64,000 nucleotides of DNA, taken from NCBI RefSeq assembly GCF_003722335.1, contig NZ_CP026100.1, forward strand, positions 3,508,001 through 3,572,000, read 5' to 3'. Position numbers and translations under genes: made by a program. Origin of the DNA: Caulobacter flavus. Its GTDB lineage: Bacteria > Pseudomonadota > Alphaproteobacteria > Caulobacterales > Caulobacteraceae. Every line of letters starts with the position of its first letter. Within the stretch, counting starts at the first letter, position 1. Shown here piece after piece: positions 40,376-52,692 of this stretch. The notes below the pieces were generated by a model that did not search any database, had not been told where the DNA came from, and saw only the letters and a list, made by a program, of their open reading frames with translations.

Positions 40376-43300
40376 CGGGGGCTCTCCCGATAATGCGAAG
40401 TAGGGACGATAGCCGCGAGCGGGCCGACGCCTTGTCGGCATAGGCCAGTCTCGCGGGGACTTTGATGCTTATCTCGGCGCCGGCGACGGCGCGGTTGGTC
40501 ACCGACAAGACGCCGCCGATCCGCTGGGCGCGCTCGCGCATGCCCATCAGGCCGAAGTGGCCGGGCTTGTGCCCCCTGGCCACGACCTCGTGGGGGATGC
40601 CCACGCCGTCGTCGCAGATTCGCACGCCCAGCTGATGGCCCGAGAAGTGGATCGACATGTCGACGCTCTGGGCCTTGGCATGGCGCGCGATGTTGAACAG
40701 CGCCTCGCCGGCGATCCGGCCGATCTCGGCGGCGACCAGCGGGTGCACGGCGCGCGGCACGCCGTCGGTGACGATGTGGACGGGGATGGGCGGGTCGAAG
40801 CCCGCCGCCGCGCCGCGTTCCTCCAGGATGGCGGCCAGGTCGCCGGGGCTTTCGGCCACGCGCAGGTCGCGCACCCGGTTGCGGCCGTCGACGATCACGT
40901 CGTCCGCGCGCTTCAGCGCCGACTCCAGCAGGTCACGCGACTGGTCCTCGGGGGGCATCTTGTTGGCGATGGACTGGAAGCGCAGCACCAGGCCCTGCAC
41001 GCTCTGCAGCAGGGTGTCGTGCAGTTCGCGGGCGATCCGCTCGCGCTCGCTCAGCCGCGCCTCGTGACCCACGTGGATGCGTTGTTCCAGTTGCGCCAGC
41101 CGCAGCCGATAGAACACCCACAGCAGCCCCAGGGTCACCGCGACGCACAGCGCCAGGAACCAGGGCGACTGCAGGAAGGTCGGCGGGATGTCGAAGGTCA
41201 CGGTCGCGCCCGTCCGGTTCCAGACGCCCTCGTTGCTGGCCGCGATCACCTGGAAGCGGTACTTGCCCGGCTTGAGGTTGGTGTAGAAGGCCTGACGCCG
41301 CGCGCCGGGATCCACCCAGTCCTCGTCGAAGCCCTCCAGCTTGTAGCGGACCTCGACCTGCCTGGGGTCGGCGAAGCTGAGCACGGCGTAGTCGATCTCG
41401 ATGCTCGACGTCGCCTTCTTCAGGTGCAGCGTCGCCGGATCCCGATAGAGGCGGTCTGCGGCGGTGACGGACCGGATCGCGACGCCGGGCGCCAGGTTCG
41501 TGCGGGCGATGCGCCGGGGATCCATCCAGAGCGTCCCGGTCTCGGTCGCGATCCACAGCCGCCCGTCGCCGCCTTCGACCAGCGAGCGCTGGCTGTGGGA
41601 GTGCGGCCGGCTGGTCAGGCCGTCGCCAAACCCCAGGGTCAGCGCGGGCCTGGGCGGCGCGTGACTGGCGAAGGCGCGCTCCAGGTCCTGGGGCGCGATC
41701 CGCACCAGGGCGCGGGGATAGGCCAGCCAGGTGTCGCCCTCGCGAGACTGGACCACGCCGCTGATGCGGCCGCGCAGGGGCGTACGGTCGGCGGGGATGG
41801 CGTCGGCGCCGCTCTCGTGGAACCGCGCCAGCCCGAAGGCGCCGGCCGCCAGCACGGCGCCGTCGGGCGTGGGCTGGAGCGTCACCGCGGTGGCGTCCCG
41901 GCCGAGCTCCAGCGGCGCGAAGCGCGGCGCCGAGCCGTCCAGCCAGGCCAGCCGGCGCAGCGCCCACTGCAGCACCAGCCGCCCCCGGGCGTCGCGCACC
42001 ATGGTCATGGGATGGAAGCGCTCGCCGTCGGGCTGCTGGAACATGGCGTCCCACCGTCCCTGGCGGTAGCGCAGCAGGCCGCCGGCGGCGGCGGAAATCC
42101 AGTAGTCGCCCTGTGCGTCGAAGGCGCAGTCGTAGATGATGCTGTCGGTGTCCGGGCGGTCGAAGGTTCGCACCGTCCGGCCGTCCTTCCAGACCATCAC
42201 GCGCGTGGCGAAGGCGATCCAGATCGCGCCGTCGGGGGCCTCGCACAAGCTCTGCGGCTCCTGGACGCCGCGCAGGATCGGCCTGGGATCTCCGCCCGGC
42301 GCGATCCGGTAGACGGCGTCGGCCTGGCCGACATAGACGCTGCCGTCCGAGGCCGACAGCAGCTTGTCGCCGAAGGCGGCGGGGCGGGTCAGAGAGGGCT
42401 CCGACCGCACGGTCGCCGGCCGCAGCTTGTCCAGGCCCTTCTCGGAGCCGACCCAGATGTTGCCTTCCCGGTCTTCGAGGATCCTGGTGGCGAGGTCGGA
42501 GGACAGGCCGTCGCGCCCATGCAGCGACTCGATCAGCGGGGACCGGCGCGACGCGGGCGCCGAGGCGGCGGCCACGCGCTGCACGCCGTCGTATCGGGTC
42601 GCGATCCACAGGTTCCCCGCCCGGTCGAACATCGGCGCGCCGCGGATCTGGGCGCTGTCGGTGCGATAGGCCGGGCCGGGGGGAGGCGATCCCTGTCCGT
42701 CCCGACCGGTGAGGGGATAGCTCCCGTCCTTCGCGGACAGCCAGACCCGGCCTTCGGGATCCCGCGACAGCATGCCGTTGGCGCGCGGCGTTTCACGCAC
42801 GACCTCGAAGCGCGCCGCGCCGGGGCGCAGGCGAACGACGGAATTGCTGAGCGACACCCACACCGCGCCGTCGGCCGCGACCAGCAGGCTGAGCGCGTCG
42901 TCGCGCGGCAGGCCCTGGGCCGCGTCGAACCGGCGCCAGCGATTGTCGCGCACCTGCAGCAGCTCGGCGTCGAACCGCGCGGTCATGGCCCAGATCGCGC
43001 TGTCCTTGCCCTCGGCCATCGCCACGACCCGGTCGGACGCGGCGGGCAGGGGAGAGACGCGGAGCGCGCCGTCCCGGTAGACGGCGAAGCGGCGGGAGTC
43101 CGCGAAGCTGACCCAGACGTCGCCGTTGCGCGCGACCAGCAGCGCGCTGGGCGGGTCGTTCTGATCGAGCCCGGCCTCCACCGCGATCCGTTCGAAATTG
43201 ATGCCGTCGAAGCGGAACAGCCCCGCGCCCGTGGCGAGCCAGAGATAGCCGTCGCGGCCCTGCGCCATGTCCAGGACCGGGGCGGGGGCCTCGCCCTCTT

Positions 43301-43412
43301 CGGTCCATCTCTGGTGCGTGTAGTGGGCCAGCCGCCGTATCTGTTCGGCCGCGGCGGCCGTCACGGGGTGCAGCAGCAGCACCGCGATGATGACGGCCTT
43401 GATCGATCGCAC
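40368..43412 (-). CDS. Beta-propeller (Reg_prop/Y_Y_Y) sensor histidine kinase
   Basis: 1014 residues from a GTG at 43412, which gives a good signal peptide (VRSIKAVIIAVLLLHPVTA); the ATG at 43508 adds 32 residues before it. The periplasmic part is two seven-bladed propellers made of repeated GYLWLATGAGLFRFDG-like units. A Y_Y_Y domain follows (YKLEGFDEDW to PGKYRFQV), then one membrane helix (WFLALCVAVTLGLLWVFY), HisKA_3 with the phospho-His in RELHDTLLQSVQGL, and a HATPase with DDGVGI. This type commonly senses polysaccharide breakdown products or related ligands. The stop overlaps the response regulator start, so the two form a two-component system. Confidence 0.93.
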   Translation of the reverse strand: MRSIKAVIIAVLLLHPVTAAAAEQIRRLAHYTHQRWTEEGEAPAPVLDMAQGRDGYLWLATGAGLFRFDGINFERIAVEAGLDQNDPPSALLVARNGDVWVSFADSRRFAVYRDGALRVSPLPAASDRVVAMAEGKDSAIWAMTARFDAELLQVRDNRWRRFDAAQGLPRDDALSLLVAADGAVWVSLSNSVVRLRPGAARFEVVRETPRANGMLSRDPEGRVWLSAKDGSYPLTGRDGQGSPPPGPAYRTDSAQIRGAPMFDRAGNLWIATRYDGVQRVAAASAPASRRSPLIESLHGRDGLSSDLATRILEDREGNIWVGSEKGLDKLRPATVRSEPSLTRPAAFGDKLLSASDGSVYVGQADAVYRIAPGGDPRPILRGVQEPQSLCEAPDGAIWIAFATRVMVWKDGRTVRTFDRPDTDSIIYDCAFDAQGDYWISAAAGGLLRYRQGRWDAMFQQPDGERFHPMTMVRDARGRLVLQWALRRLAWLDGSAPRFAPLELGRDATAVTLQPTPDGAVLAAGAFGLARFHESGADAIPADRTPLRGRISGVVQSREGDTWLAYPRALVRIAPQDLERAFASHAPPRPALTLGFGDGLTSRPHSHSQRSLVEGGDGRLWIATETGTLWMDPRRIARTNLAPGVAIRSVTAADRLYRDPATLHLKKATSSIEIDYAVLSFADPRQVEVRYKLEGFDEDWVDPGARRQAFYTNLKPGKYRFQVIAASNEGVWNRTGATVTFDIPPTFLQSPWFLALCVAVTLGLLWVFYRLRLAQLEQRIHVGHEARLSERERIARELHDTLLQSVQGLVLRFQSIANKMPPEDQSRDLLESALKRADDVIVDGRNRVRDLRVAESPGDLAAILEERGAAAGFDPPIPVHIVTDGVPRAVHPLVAAEIGRIAGEALFNIARHAKAQSVDMSIHFSGHQLGVRICDDGVGIPHEVVARGHKPGHFGLMGMRERAQRIGGVLSVTNRAVAGAEISIKVPARLAYADKASARSRLSSLLRIIGRAPVA

Positions 43413-43654
43413 GGCAGGTTTCCGCAGTTTCCCGACTCCAAATTCCGGAGCAGGCCTACTTGCCGCTTTTATCGCCCCTGCTGGCAAGCCCCAGTTGGGG
43501 GTGCGCATCCCCCTCGGACAGGGCGCGGCGGGGGGATGTGCAGGTATGGCCCGGTCAGGCGCTGTCCAATGCGCACTTACGTCACCGACGGGGCGCCAGG
43601 GTCCGACTACCTGACCTGCTCTAACCTAGGCGATCTGACAATTTTCTCCGAGTA

Positions 43655-43686
43655 ATAGGCGCCGGATGGTGAAATCCGGCGCCTAT
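43655..43686. terminator. Strong hairpin, probable terminator
   Basis: A perfect 13-bp stem, ATAGGCGCCGGAT (43655-43667) with ATCCGGCGCCTAT (43674-43686), loop GGTGAA, then CGTTTCTCTT on the plus strand. It lies 23 nt beyond the orphan minus-strand frame and has no plus-strand gene before it. It could be bidirectional or the edge of an inserted segment. Confidence 0.6.
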
Positions 43687-43708
43687 CGTTTCTCTTAATT
43701 CATTGATT

Positions 43709-43945
43709 TTATCTGGGGTAGTCGCATGCAGTATTCCCGTAGATTGGAGGCCAGTCGGTGGATCCAGGCAGAGCTGCGACGTAATTCCTGAGCAGGGAGA
43801 TCGGAGATATTAGGGCGGCTGCGTTGTGTTTGTTGTTGATCGAGTTGGCGATGCTCTTGTTCAGGAAGGGCGAGCTTGCGTTGAATCTTGGTGTCGGCGC
43901 GGAGAACTTTCCACCGATCAGACCGCCAGCAGCGCCCGTTGCCAA
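43709..43945 (-). pseudogene. Orphan lower-GC reading frame, possible remnant of a larger gene
   Basis: The frame ends at TAA 43709-43711 and stays open upstream past the TTG at 43945 to about 43978 without an ATG. Its translation is rich in Asn, Ser and Ile and has protein-like character (GAAGGLIGGKFSAPTPRFN, then NKSIANSINNKHN, and the end TDWPPIYGNTACDYPR). The DNA is visibly poorer in GC than its neighbours, and codon use differs. It looks like the C-terminal piece of a longer, perhaps acquired protein. No family was recognised. The overlapping frame 43695-43952 looks like a shadow. Confidence 0.4.
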
Positions 43946-43982
43946 GCTCCATCCCGCACTACTGAGAGAGAGGGAATTGGGA

Positions 43983-44327
43983 TCACCGCACGGCCCGAAG
44001 CCGGGGGACGTCGTAGGCGGGGATCAAGGCCATGGGCTCGCGTTCGCCGCCGTCGGCGGCGAGCCAACGGGCCAGCTGACGGAGTGCGACAGGCGCACGG
44101 ATCATGCGATCGTCTCGACGGGCGAGGATGTGCGGGGTGGCGGCGGGGTCGACCTCGACGTCAAGATCGAGGGCGCGGGCCGAGCCGTCGCCGTGACGCT
44201 CGAGGCTTGTCGGTCCCAATCGTTCGACGCGATCAAGAACGAGACGGACCGGCGCATATCCAGCGCCGCGCAGAGCCGCTAGCGCCAGATAGAGCTTTTC
44301 CTCGTAGTCGATCTCGAACTTGGCCAT
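43983..44327 (-). CDS. Small hypothetical protein downstream of treY
   Basis: 114 residues from ATG 44327 (GGAGGGG 9 nt before). It starts MAKFEIDYEEKLYLALAALRGAGY and has a charged middle (DLDVEVDPAATPHILARRDD). No known family was recognised. It follows treY by 83 nt in the same direction and may be the last gene of the glycogen/trehalose operon. The codon pattern is that of the host genes. Confidence 0.6.
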   Translation of the reverse strand: MAKFEIDYEEKLYLALAALRGAGYAPVRLVLDRVERLGPTSLERHGDGSARALDLDVEVDPAATPHILARRDDRMIRAPVALRQLARWLAADGGEREPMALIPAYDVPRLRAVR

Positions 44328-44410
44328 GGCGCCGCCCCTCCCCAGAAGCCTCGCCATGGGACGCCCCGAACCTGAGTCCTGTCAACGCGGGCAGGGCGCG
44401 ACCTAGGGTC

Positions 44411-46909
44411 TCACGCGATGGTCCACCAAAAGGGCGACCCGCCCGTCAGGTCCGCTATTGATCGCCCGTCGCAGAGCGCGCTGTCGTTCCACCAGGCCGC
44501 GTCCAGCGTGGGGGAGCGGGTCGAGAGAGTCTTCTCGGCGCAGCGCAGGGCCGCGATAACCAAGAGCCTGTCGGTCGGTCCTGCCCGTTCGAAGGCGATG
44601 GCGCTGTCGGCGCGGCGGCCGCTGATCGCCAGAGGACGTAAGGGCGCGGTGAAGAGGTCGGGACGGGCGCGGCGAGCCTGCAGCAGATCGCGGATCAGCG
44701 CCTGCTTGATCGCGCCGTCCCGCCAGCTGTCGTTGGAAGCGCACGCCAGGGCAGACTGCCGCCGATCGTAGTCGACCGGACGGCGGTTGTCGGGATCGAC
44801 CAGACTGAAGTCCCACAGTTCGGTTCCCTGGAAGAGGTCGGGCACGCCGGGCAAGGTCAGCTTCAGACCGGTCTGCACCAGACTGTTGACGACGCCGGCC
44901 GGAGCGATCTCATCGACGAAGGCCGCGCAGTCGTGGCGGAAGGCATCGTCCTGGCCCGTCAGCAACCGCCGCAAATAGGCCTCGCAGGCTTGCTCGTACG
45001 CCTCGTCCGGGACGATCCATGAGGTGCGCAGCTTGGCCTCGCGCAGCGCCTTTTTCTGCCAGCCCGCCACGCGCTCGGCAAAGGCCGCCAGACCGTTGGC
45101 GTCATCCGAGCCGAGATCCAGCGGCCAGGCGCCGACGATCATCTGGTGCAGCATGTGGGCGTCGCCGGGATCGACGCCTTGGAGTGGAACTTGCGTTTGC
45201 CAGGCCTTTGCACGCGCCTCCCAACGCTCGGGGATTTCGCTCAGAACGGCCAGGCGGGCGCGCACGTCCTCGCCGCGCTTGTGGTCGTGGGTGGCGGTCG
45301 CCAGCAGGCTCGCGGGAAAAAGCCGGCCGCGCTCGGCGGCCTTGGCAAGGAAGGCTTGCGGCGTAGTCGACAGGCGCGCTGGATCAAAGCCGACATCATT
45401 GCGCGAGAGCAGCCGTCCAAAGCGATAGAAGGCGGTATCCTCGACGGCCTTGGCCGCCACCGGCGCCGTCAGCTGCTCGAGGCGGCGGATGGCGTCCGTC
45501 CGCAAGGCCGTCGGGAGTTCGCTCGCGCCCGACAGCCAGACGGCGATCTGGTCGAGCGCGGCGCCCGACGCAGGGTGGGCCGCCTTGGCTCGGGCCAGCG
45601 CCTGGGTCGGAGGCGAACCGGTATCGGAAGCATAGGTGCGATAGACGCGAAAAGCTTCGATCAGCTCGGTGAGGGCGCGTCGGAGCGCGGGCATGGGCAG
45701 GTCACGGGCGGCGATGTCGAGCATCGCCAGCCGATGGAAAGCCATGGCCGTAGCGTCCAGCTGGCCGGCGAAGCCGCCCGCCAGGATTTCCCGGCGGGCC
45801 GTCAACTCCTCGGTCTCGAAATCAGCGGGGCGCCCGCTGATCTCGTGCCACAGCGCCGCCAGAGGCTCGGCGCCGAGCGGCTCGTGCTGCACAGCCGAGA
45901 TCTCGTTCATGACCTCGTAGCCGGTGGCGCCGTCGACGCCCCAGTCAGTGGCCAGCGGCTCGCCGTCGGCGAGGATCTTTTCGACCACCAGCCAGGGCGC
46001 TCGTCCCGGATCGGCTGCAAGCATCGCCTCTCGCAGGGTGCGGCAGTAACCGGGCGGATCGGCCAGGCCATCGACATGATCCACACGCAGGCCATCGATC
46101 AGGCCTTCGCGGTAGAGCCGCAGGGGGAGGGCGTGCACGGCGTCGAAGACGATCGGGTCCTCGATGCGAAGCCCCGCCAGCTCGGTGATGTCGAAGAAGC
46201 GGCGCCAGTTGATCGCGTCTCCGGCGCTACGCCACCAGGCCAGGCGATAGTGCTGCCGTTCGAGCAGCGCGTGGAGGCGCTCGCGGCCTTCGGCGGTTGC
46301 GGGATCGTAAATCCCCGCCAGTCGGCGCGGATCAAGATCCTCGAGCCGAAACGCGCCGGCTGCGGCCAGCACCTCGGCATAGTCCGCGCGCCGCAGGGGA
46401 AAGCGGTGGGTGTCATGGGCCAGGATGGAGAGCCTGTCTGCCTCGGCGTCCAGCCTGATCGCGCCCGAGGCCAGGGCCTCCGCGTAGGGGGCGCCCAGAA
46501 ACGGCGCCAGCACCTTGTCGGCGAGATCGGGATCGGCCGGCGCCCAATCGATGTCGAACATCCGGGCGAAGGGACTGGCGCGGCCGTTTTCCAGCACGTC
46601 CAGCCACCAGACGTTGTCTGCGCCGCCGACCGCTACATGGTTGGGCACGATGTCGAGCACCACGCCCAGGCCCTCGGCCCGAAGCGCCTGGACCAGGGTG
46701 CGGAACCCCTGCTCGCCGCCGAGGGCCGGATTGATCGTGGACGGGTCCACCACGTCGTAGCCATGAGTGGAGCCTTTGCGCGCCGTGGCGATCGGCGAGG
46801 CATAGAGATGGCTCACGCCAAGTCGGGCCCAATAAGGCGCAAGAGCCGCAGCGTCGGCGAAGGTGAAGCCGGCGTGGAACTGCACTCGGTAGGTGGCGGA
46901 GGGGATCAT
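44411..46909 (-). CDS. treY: Maltooligosyl trehalose synthase
   Basis: 832 residues from ATG 46909, which overlaps the malQ stop by 4 nt (ATGA). It starts MIPSATYRVQFHAGFTFADA, typical of TreY. The GH13 motifs follow: DIVPNHVAVGG, GLRVDHVDGL (nucleophile Asp), VVEKIL (acid Glu) and ATHDHKRGEDVRARL late in the protein. The enzyme converts the reducing end of a maltodextrin to a trehalose unit by internal transglycosylation, which TreZ then releases. Cytoplasmic. Part of the operon glgB-glgX-treZ-malQ-treY. Confidence 0.96.
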   Translation of the reverse strand: MIPSATYRVQFHAGFTFADAAALAPYWARLGVSHLYASPIATARKGSTHGYDVVDPSTINPALGGEQGFRTLVQALRAEGLGVVLDIVPNHVAVGGADNVWWLDVLENGRASPFARMFDIDWAPADPDLADKVLAPFLGAPYAEALASGAIRLDAEADRLSILAHDTHRFPLRRADYAEVLAAAGAFRLEDLDPRRLAGIYDPATAEGRERLHALLERQHYRLAWWRSAGDAINWRRFFDITELAGLRIEDPIVFDAVHALPLRLYREGLIDGLRVDHVDGLADPPGYCRTLREAMLAADPGRAPWLVVEKILADGEPLATDWGVDGATGYEVMNEISAVQHEPLGAEPLAALWHEISGRPADFETEELTARREILAGGFAGQLDATAMAFHRLAMLDIAARDLPMPALRRALTELIEAFRVYRTYASDTGSPPTQALARAKAAHPASGAALDQIAVWLSGASELPTALRTDAIRRLEQLTAPVAAKAVEDTAFYRFGRLLSRNDVGFDPARLSTTPQAFLAKAAERGRLFPASLLATATHDHKRGEDVRARLAVLSEIPERWEARAKAWQTQVPLQGVDPGDAHMLHQMIVGAWPLDLGSDDANGLAAFAERVAGWQKKALREAKLRTSWIVPDEAYEQACEAYLRRLLTGQDDAFRHDCAAFVDEIAPAGVVNSLVQTGLKLTLPGVPDLFQGTELWDFSLVDPDNRRPVDYDRRQSALACASNDSWRDGAIKQALIRDLLQARRARPDLFTAPLRPLAISGRRADSAIAFERAGPTDRLLVIAALRCAEKTLSTRSPTLDAAWWNDSALCDGRSIADLTGGSPFWWTIA

Positions 46910-48860
46910 CGCGGTCTCTGGGCGTTGAGGCGGGCGAGGCGAGAGGCGGCGGCGGGCGTGCTCAACAGCGCTTGGCTGGCCGCCGGCAGACGTCTGCGCC
47001 AGTTGGGGTGGAGATCGACCACGCCGGGAAGGTTGGGCTGCTCCTCCAGGCCCAGCAGGTCTTCGATGGGCAGGAGGACCAGCTCGCAGGGGGTCTGGCC
47101 GACCACGGCGAGCGCGGCGTCGACGACCAGGTCCGGCGCGTCCGAAGGGGGCGCTTGGCCTTCGGCGAGGCCGGCTTGCGACGCCAGCCGCCAAAGCGCG
47201 TCGCGGTCTTCGGTCCGCTGATCGCGCTCGCGGTCGCGATCGCCGGGGGCGTCCAGACGCTCGCGCCAGTCGATATCGCACCCACGCCACCAGCCGGCGG
47301 TCGGCGGAAGGTCGTGCGTGCTGGTCATGGCCACGGCGCGGCGATCCCATGCCTCGGGCGGGATGAACGCGCGGGCCTCGTCGCGTTCGAAGGGCAGGAC
47401 ACGCATCCCCAGGAGGCCATGCTCGTCGAGAGCCGCCCTGAGGCCGGGGGGCACGACGCCCAGATCCTCGCCGATCACCACCGCCTCGGCGCGGCGCGAC
47501 TCCAGTGCGATGAGCGGCAGGAGCTCCTCGATGGGATAGCGCAGATAGGCGCCCTGATCGGCCGTTGCGCCGTCCGGGATCACCCATAGACGTCCCAGGC
47601 CAAGGGCATGGTCGATGCGCACGCCGCCGGCGTGACGCAGCGCCGCCCTAAGCGTCTCGAGGAAGGGGCGATAGTTGGCGGAGCGAAGGGCGTCGGGGGC
47701 GAAGCTGGTCAGGCCCCAGCCCTGTCCCGCGGCCTGGAAGGCGTCAGGCGGCGCGCCCAGCGTCAGGCCGAGCATGAGTTCCTCGGGGCGTCGCCAGGCA
47801 TGCGAACCGCCGGGATCAAGACCGACGGCCAGATCGGCGATCAGGCCGATACCCATGCCCGCGCCCTTCGCCTCGGCCTGCGCCTGCTCCAGGCCAAGGT
47901 CGGCCAGCCACTGAGCGAACAGGAAGAAGCCGACCCGATCGCCCAAGCCCAACTGCCCGATGATCGCTTCGGCGCGATCGACGGTCCTGTACGCGGTGGG
48001 CCAGCGACGCCATCCGCCCGCGCCGAAGATGTGGGCCAGGCGCTCGTCGAGGGCCTCGAAGATCGCGTGAAGGCGAAGCTTCGGACCGCCCGCGGCCACC
48101 CAGTCGTCGAAACGGCGGTCGCCGGCAAAGGCGTGGTAGGCGGCGTTCAGCCGGGCCAGCTTGGCCGCCGCCGCCGCCGGCCATTCGATCAACTCCGGCC
48201 CGCTTGGCGGCGGGGGGCGAGCCCTAGGGCAGCCGGATCGCCATAGAGGATGTTCAGATGGTCGCGGCTGGACGGCGAATAGGGACTGCAGCGGCCCGGC
48301 GCGGCGGGAAAGAGCGCGTTCGTCGGGCTGATCGCCAGGGCGTCGGCGCCGGCCTGACCGGCGGCGCGGGCGAAGGCGGCCAGGGATGTAAAGTCGCCGA
48401 AAGCGCCATGGTCGCGCAACCCATAGATCTGGGCGGTCAAGCCCCAGGCGTCGCGACCAAGCAGGTCGCGCGGCGTCACGCAGCGCGCAGGACAGATCGC
48501 CAGCGTCATCAGGCGGTCGTCCAGTTCCAGTTGGTGGTAGCCTGGCTGGGAAACGCCCCGCGTGAGGTCGGCGACGTCACGGACCGTGTCCAGCCCGCGC
48601 CCGTCCTCCAGCGTTACTCGGGCGCGGCCGGCTCCAGCCAATCTGATCGGCGCATCGACACTCGCGATCAACATGTCGGGGGAGGGGCGACTTTGCAGGG
48701 CCTTCAGGGCCTCGCCGGGCGCGGCGGCGTCGTGACCAAGCGCGGCCAGGACCGCGCGGACGGTGTCCAGCTCGACCCGCCGTTGGCGACCGTCAAAGTC
48801 GGTCCAGTCGACAAGGACGCCGGCCGCATCGGCGAGCGCCAGGAGTTCGGTGTCGCTCAT
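46906..48860 (-). pseudogene. malQ: 4-alpha-glucanotransferase, frameshifted (malQ)
   Basis: The N-terminal part (48189-48860, 223 residues) reads WGLTAQIYGLRDHGAFGDF and AISPTNALFPA, then runs out of frame to a TGA. The C-terminal part (46906-48192, and in frame back to about 48230) carries GVRIDHALGLGR (nucleophile), VVIGEDLGVVP and STHDLPPTAGWW. The break sits in a run of six C on the coding strand (48212-48217): one more C would join the halves as GLAPPPPSGPELIEWP. All catalytic motifs survive. A sequencing error, a real mutation, or slippage at the run are all possible; a TTG at 48192 could also restart translation. It overlaps treZ and treY by ATGA junctions. Confidence 0.85.
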
Positions 48861-50586
48861 GGATCTTGCGCCAGCCAGGCGGCGAACGCGGCGGGCGGCA
48901 GTTGGCCCTGGCTTGGCGCGTCGCCGACGATCACCAGCGGGGGTCCCGGGGGCGTTGGCGAGAGCCGCGTGGCTGCGTCGCCCAGATTGACGGCCAGGGT
49001 GTAGGTCTTGTCACCGAGCCGCCATGCGGCCTGCACCGCCTTGGGGCCGATCGCGCGGGCGCCCAGGCTGATCGCTCCGTCGATGTGTGGGGCCAGGTTG
49101 TCGCGCCGCAGGCGCAGCAGATGGCTGATCAGTTCGCGCCAGTCCTCGGCGTCCGGACCCGCGAGCGGACGCGACGCCTCGAAGGTGGACATCGCGTTCG
49201 GATCGGGAATGGCCGCGCGCGCTTGGGGATCGGCGAAGGCCGGGAACTTGGCGAACTCCCGCCGCCGGCCCTCGCGCACGGCGTCGGCGAGGTCGTCGTG
49301 GAAGTCGGTGAAGAACAGGAACGGCGTCTGGGATCCGCTCTCCTCGCCCATGAACAGCATAGGAATCTGCGGCGACATCAGAAGCAGGCCCATCGCCGCC
49401 CGCAGGCGATCCTGGGAAACCAGCGTCGTCAGACGCTCGCCCAGCGCTCGGTTGCCGACCTGGTCGTGGTTCTGCAGGAAGCTGACGAAGGCGGTCGGCG
49501 GCAGATACGCGCTCGCCCCGCCGCGGGGCTTGCCATCGTGGTTGGGCGAGCCTTCCCCCTGATAGATGAAACCCTCGGCGAGGCATCGGGCCAGGCGCTC
49601 GGCCGGACGGTCGGCGAAGTCCTGGTAGTAGCTGCTGGTCTCGTCGGTCAGCAGCACGTGCAGCACGTTGTGAAAGTCGTCGTTCCACTGAGCGTCGAAG
49701 CCGGCCGACAACCGCACCGGATCGTTGGCCTCGTTCTCGAGCACAAGGTGAATGTGACGGTCCGGCAAGCGGGTCCGGACCTCGGCGGCCAACCGGTCGA
49801 GAAAGCCATTGTCGCCTATCGCGTGCACGGCATCGAAGCGAAGGCCGTCGAGGCGGAACGTCACCAGCCAATGGATGGCGTTGTCGATGAAGAACCGCGC
49901 CACCGGCTCGCGCCCGAAGGCGATCGCCGGACCCCAGGGCGTGCGGCGCGCCTCGTCGAAGAACGCTTCGGCGTAGGCGGGCAAGTAGTTACCGTCCGGG
50001 CCAAAATGGTTGTAGACCACGTCCAGCAACACCATCATGCCCAGGCCGTGGGCGGTGTCGACCAGGGCCTTGAGGTCGTCCGGGGAGCCATAGGCGCTGG
50101 CGGGCGCGTAGGGCAGCACGCCGTCGTAGCCCCAGCTGCGCGAGCCTGAGAAGGCGTTGACCGGCATCAGTTGTATTGCGGTGACGCCAACGGCCGACAG
50201 TTCCCGCAACCGTTCAGTCACGCTGGCGAAGCCGCCGAGCAGGCCGACATGGACTTCGCAGATCACCGCGTCCGACCAGGCTCGTCCGAACCAGTCTGGA
50301 TGTCGCCAGGCATAGGCGTCCGGCCCGACCAGAAGACTCCAGCCGTGAACATCATCGGCCTGGGCCCGGGAGGCAGGGTCGGGCACGATGAGGTCTTGGT
50401 CGATCCGGAAGCGGTATTTGACGCCCGGGGCGGCGTCGGCGTCATGCTCGAACCAGCCGTCGCCGGTCGGCGACATCGCAAAGGCGCCTAGGCCGTCGAG
50501 CTCCAGGCCGACTTGCTCGCGACCGGGCGCCCAGAGGCGAAAGCGAGCGCGTCCGTCTTCGAGCCAGAGGGGGCCGTGACCTGGCG

Positions 50587-50590
<4 letters not shown>
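48857..50590 (-). CDS. treZ: Malto-oligosyltrehalose trehalohydrolase
   Basis: 577 residues. An N-terminal Ig-like module (RFRLWAPGREQVGLEL) precedes the GH13 barrel with MVLLDVVYNHFGPDGNYL, GLRFDAVHAI (nucleophile), LVLENEAND (acid) and FLQNHDQVGNRA. It cleaves trehalose from the maltooligosyl-trehalose made by TreY. The start overlaps the glgX stop and the stop overlaps the malQ start, each by 4 nt. Operon position between glgX and malQ. Confidence 0.96.
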
Positions 50591-52689
<2,099 letters not shown>

Positions 52690-52692
52690 GTT

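Noticed and set aside
40557..43655. 1032-residue plus-strand open frame
   Set aside because: Antisense shadow of the propeller sensor kinase; no domain features and the composition expected from high-GC antisense.
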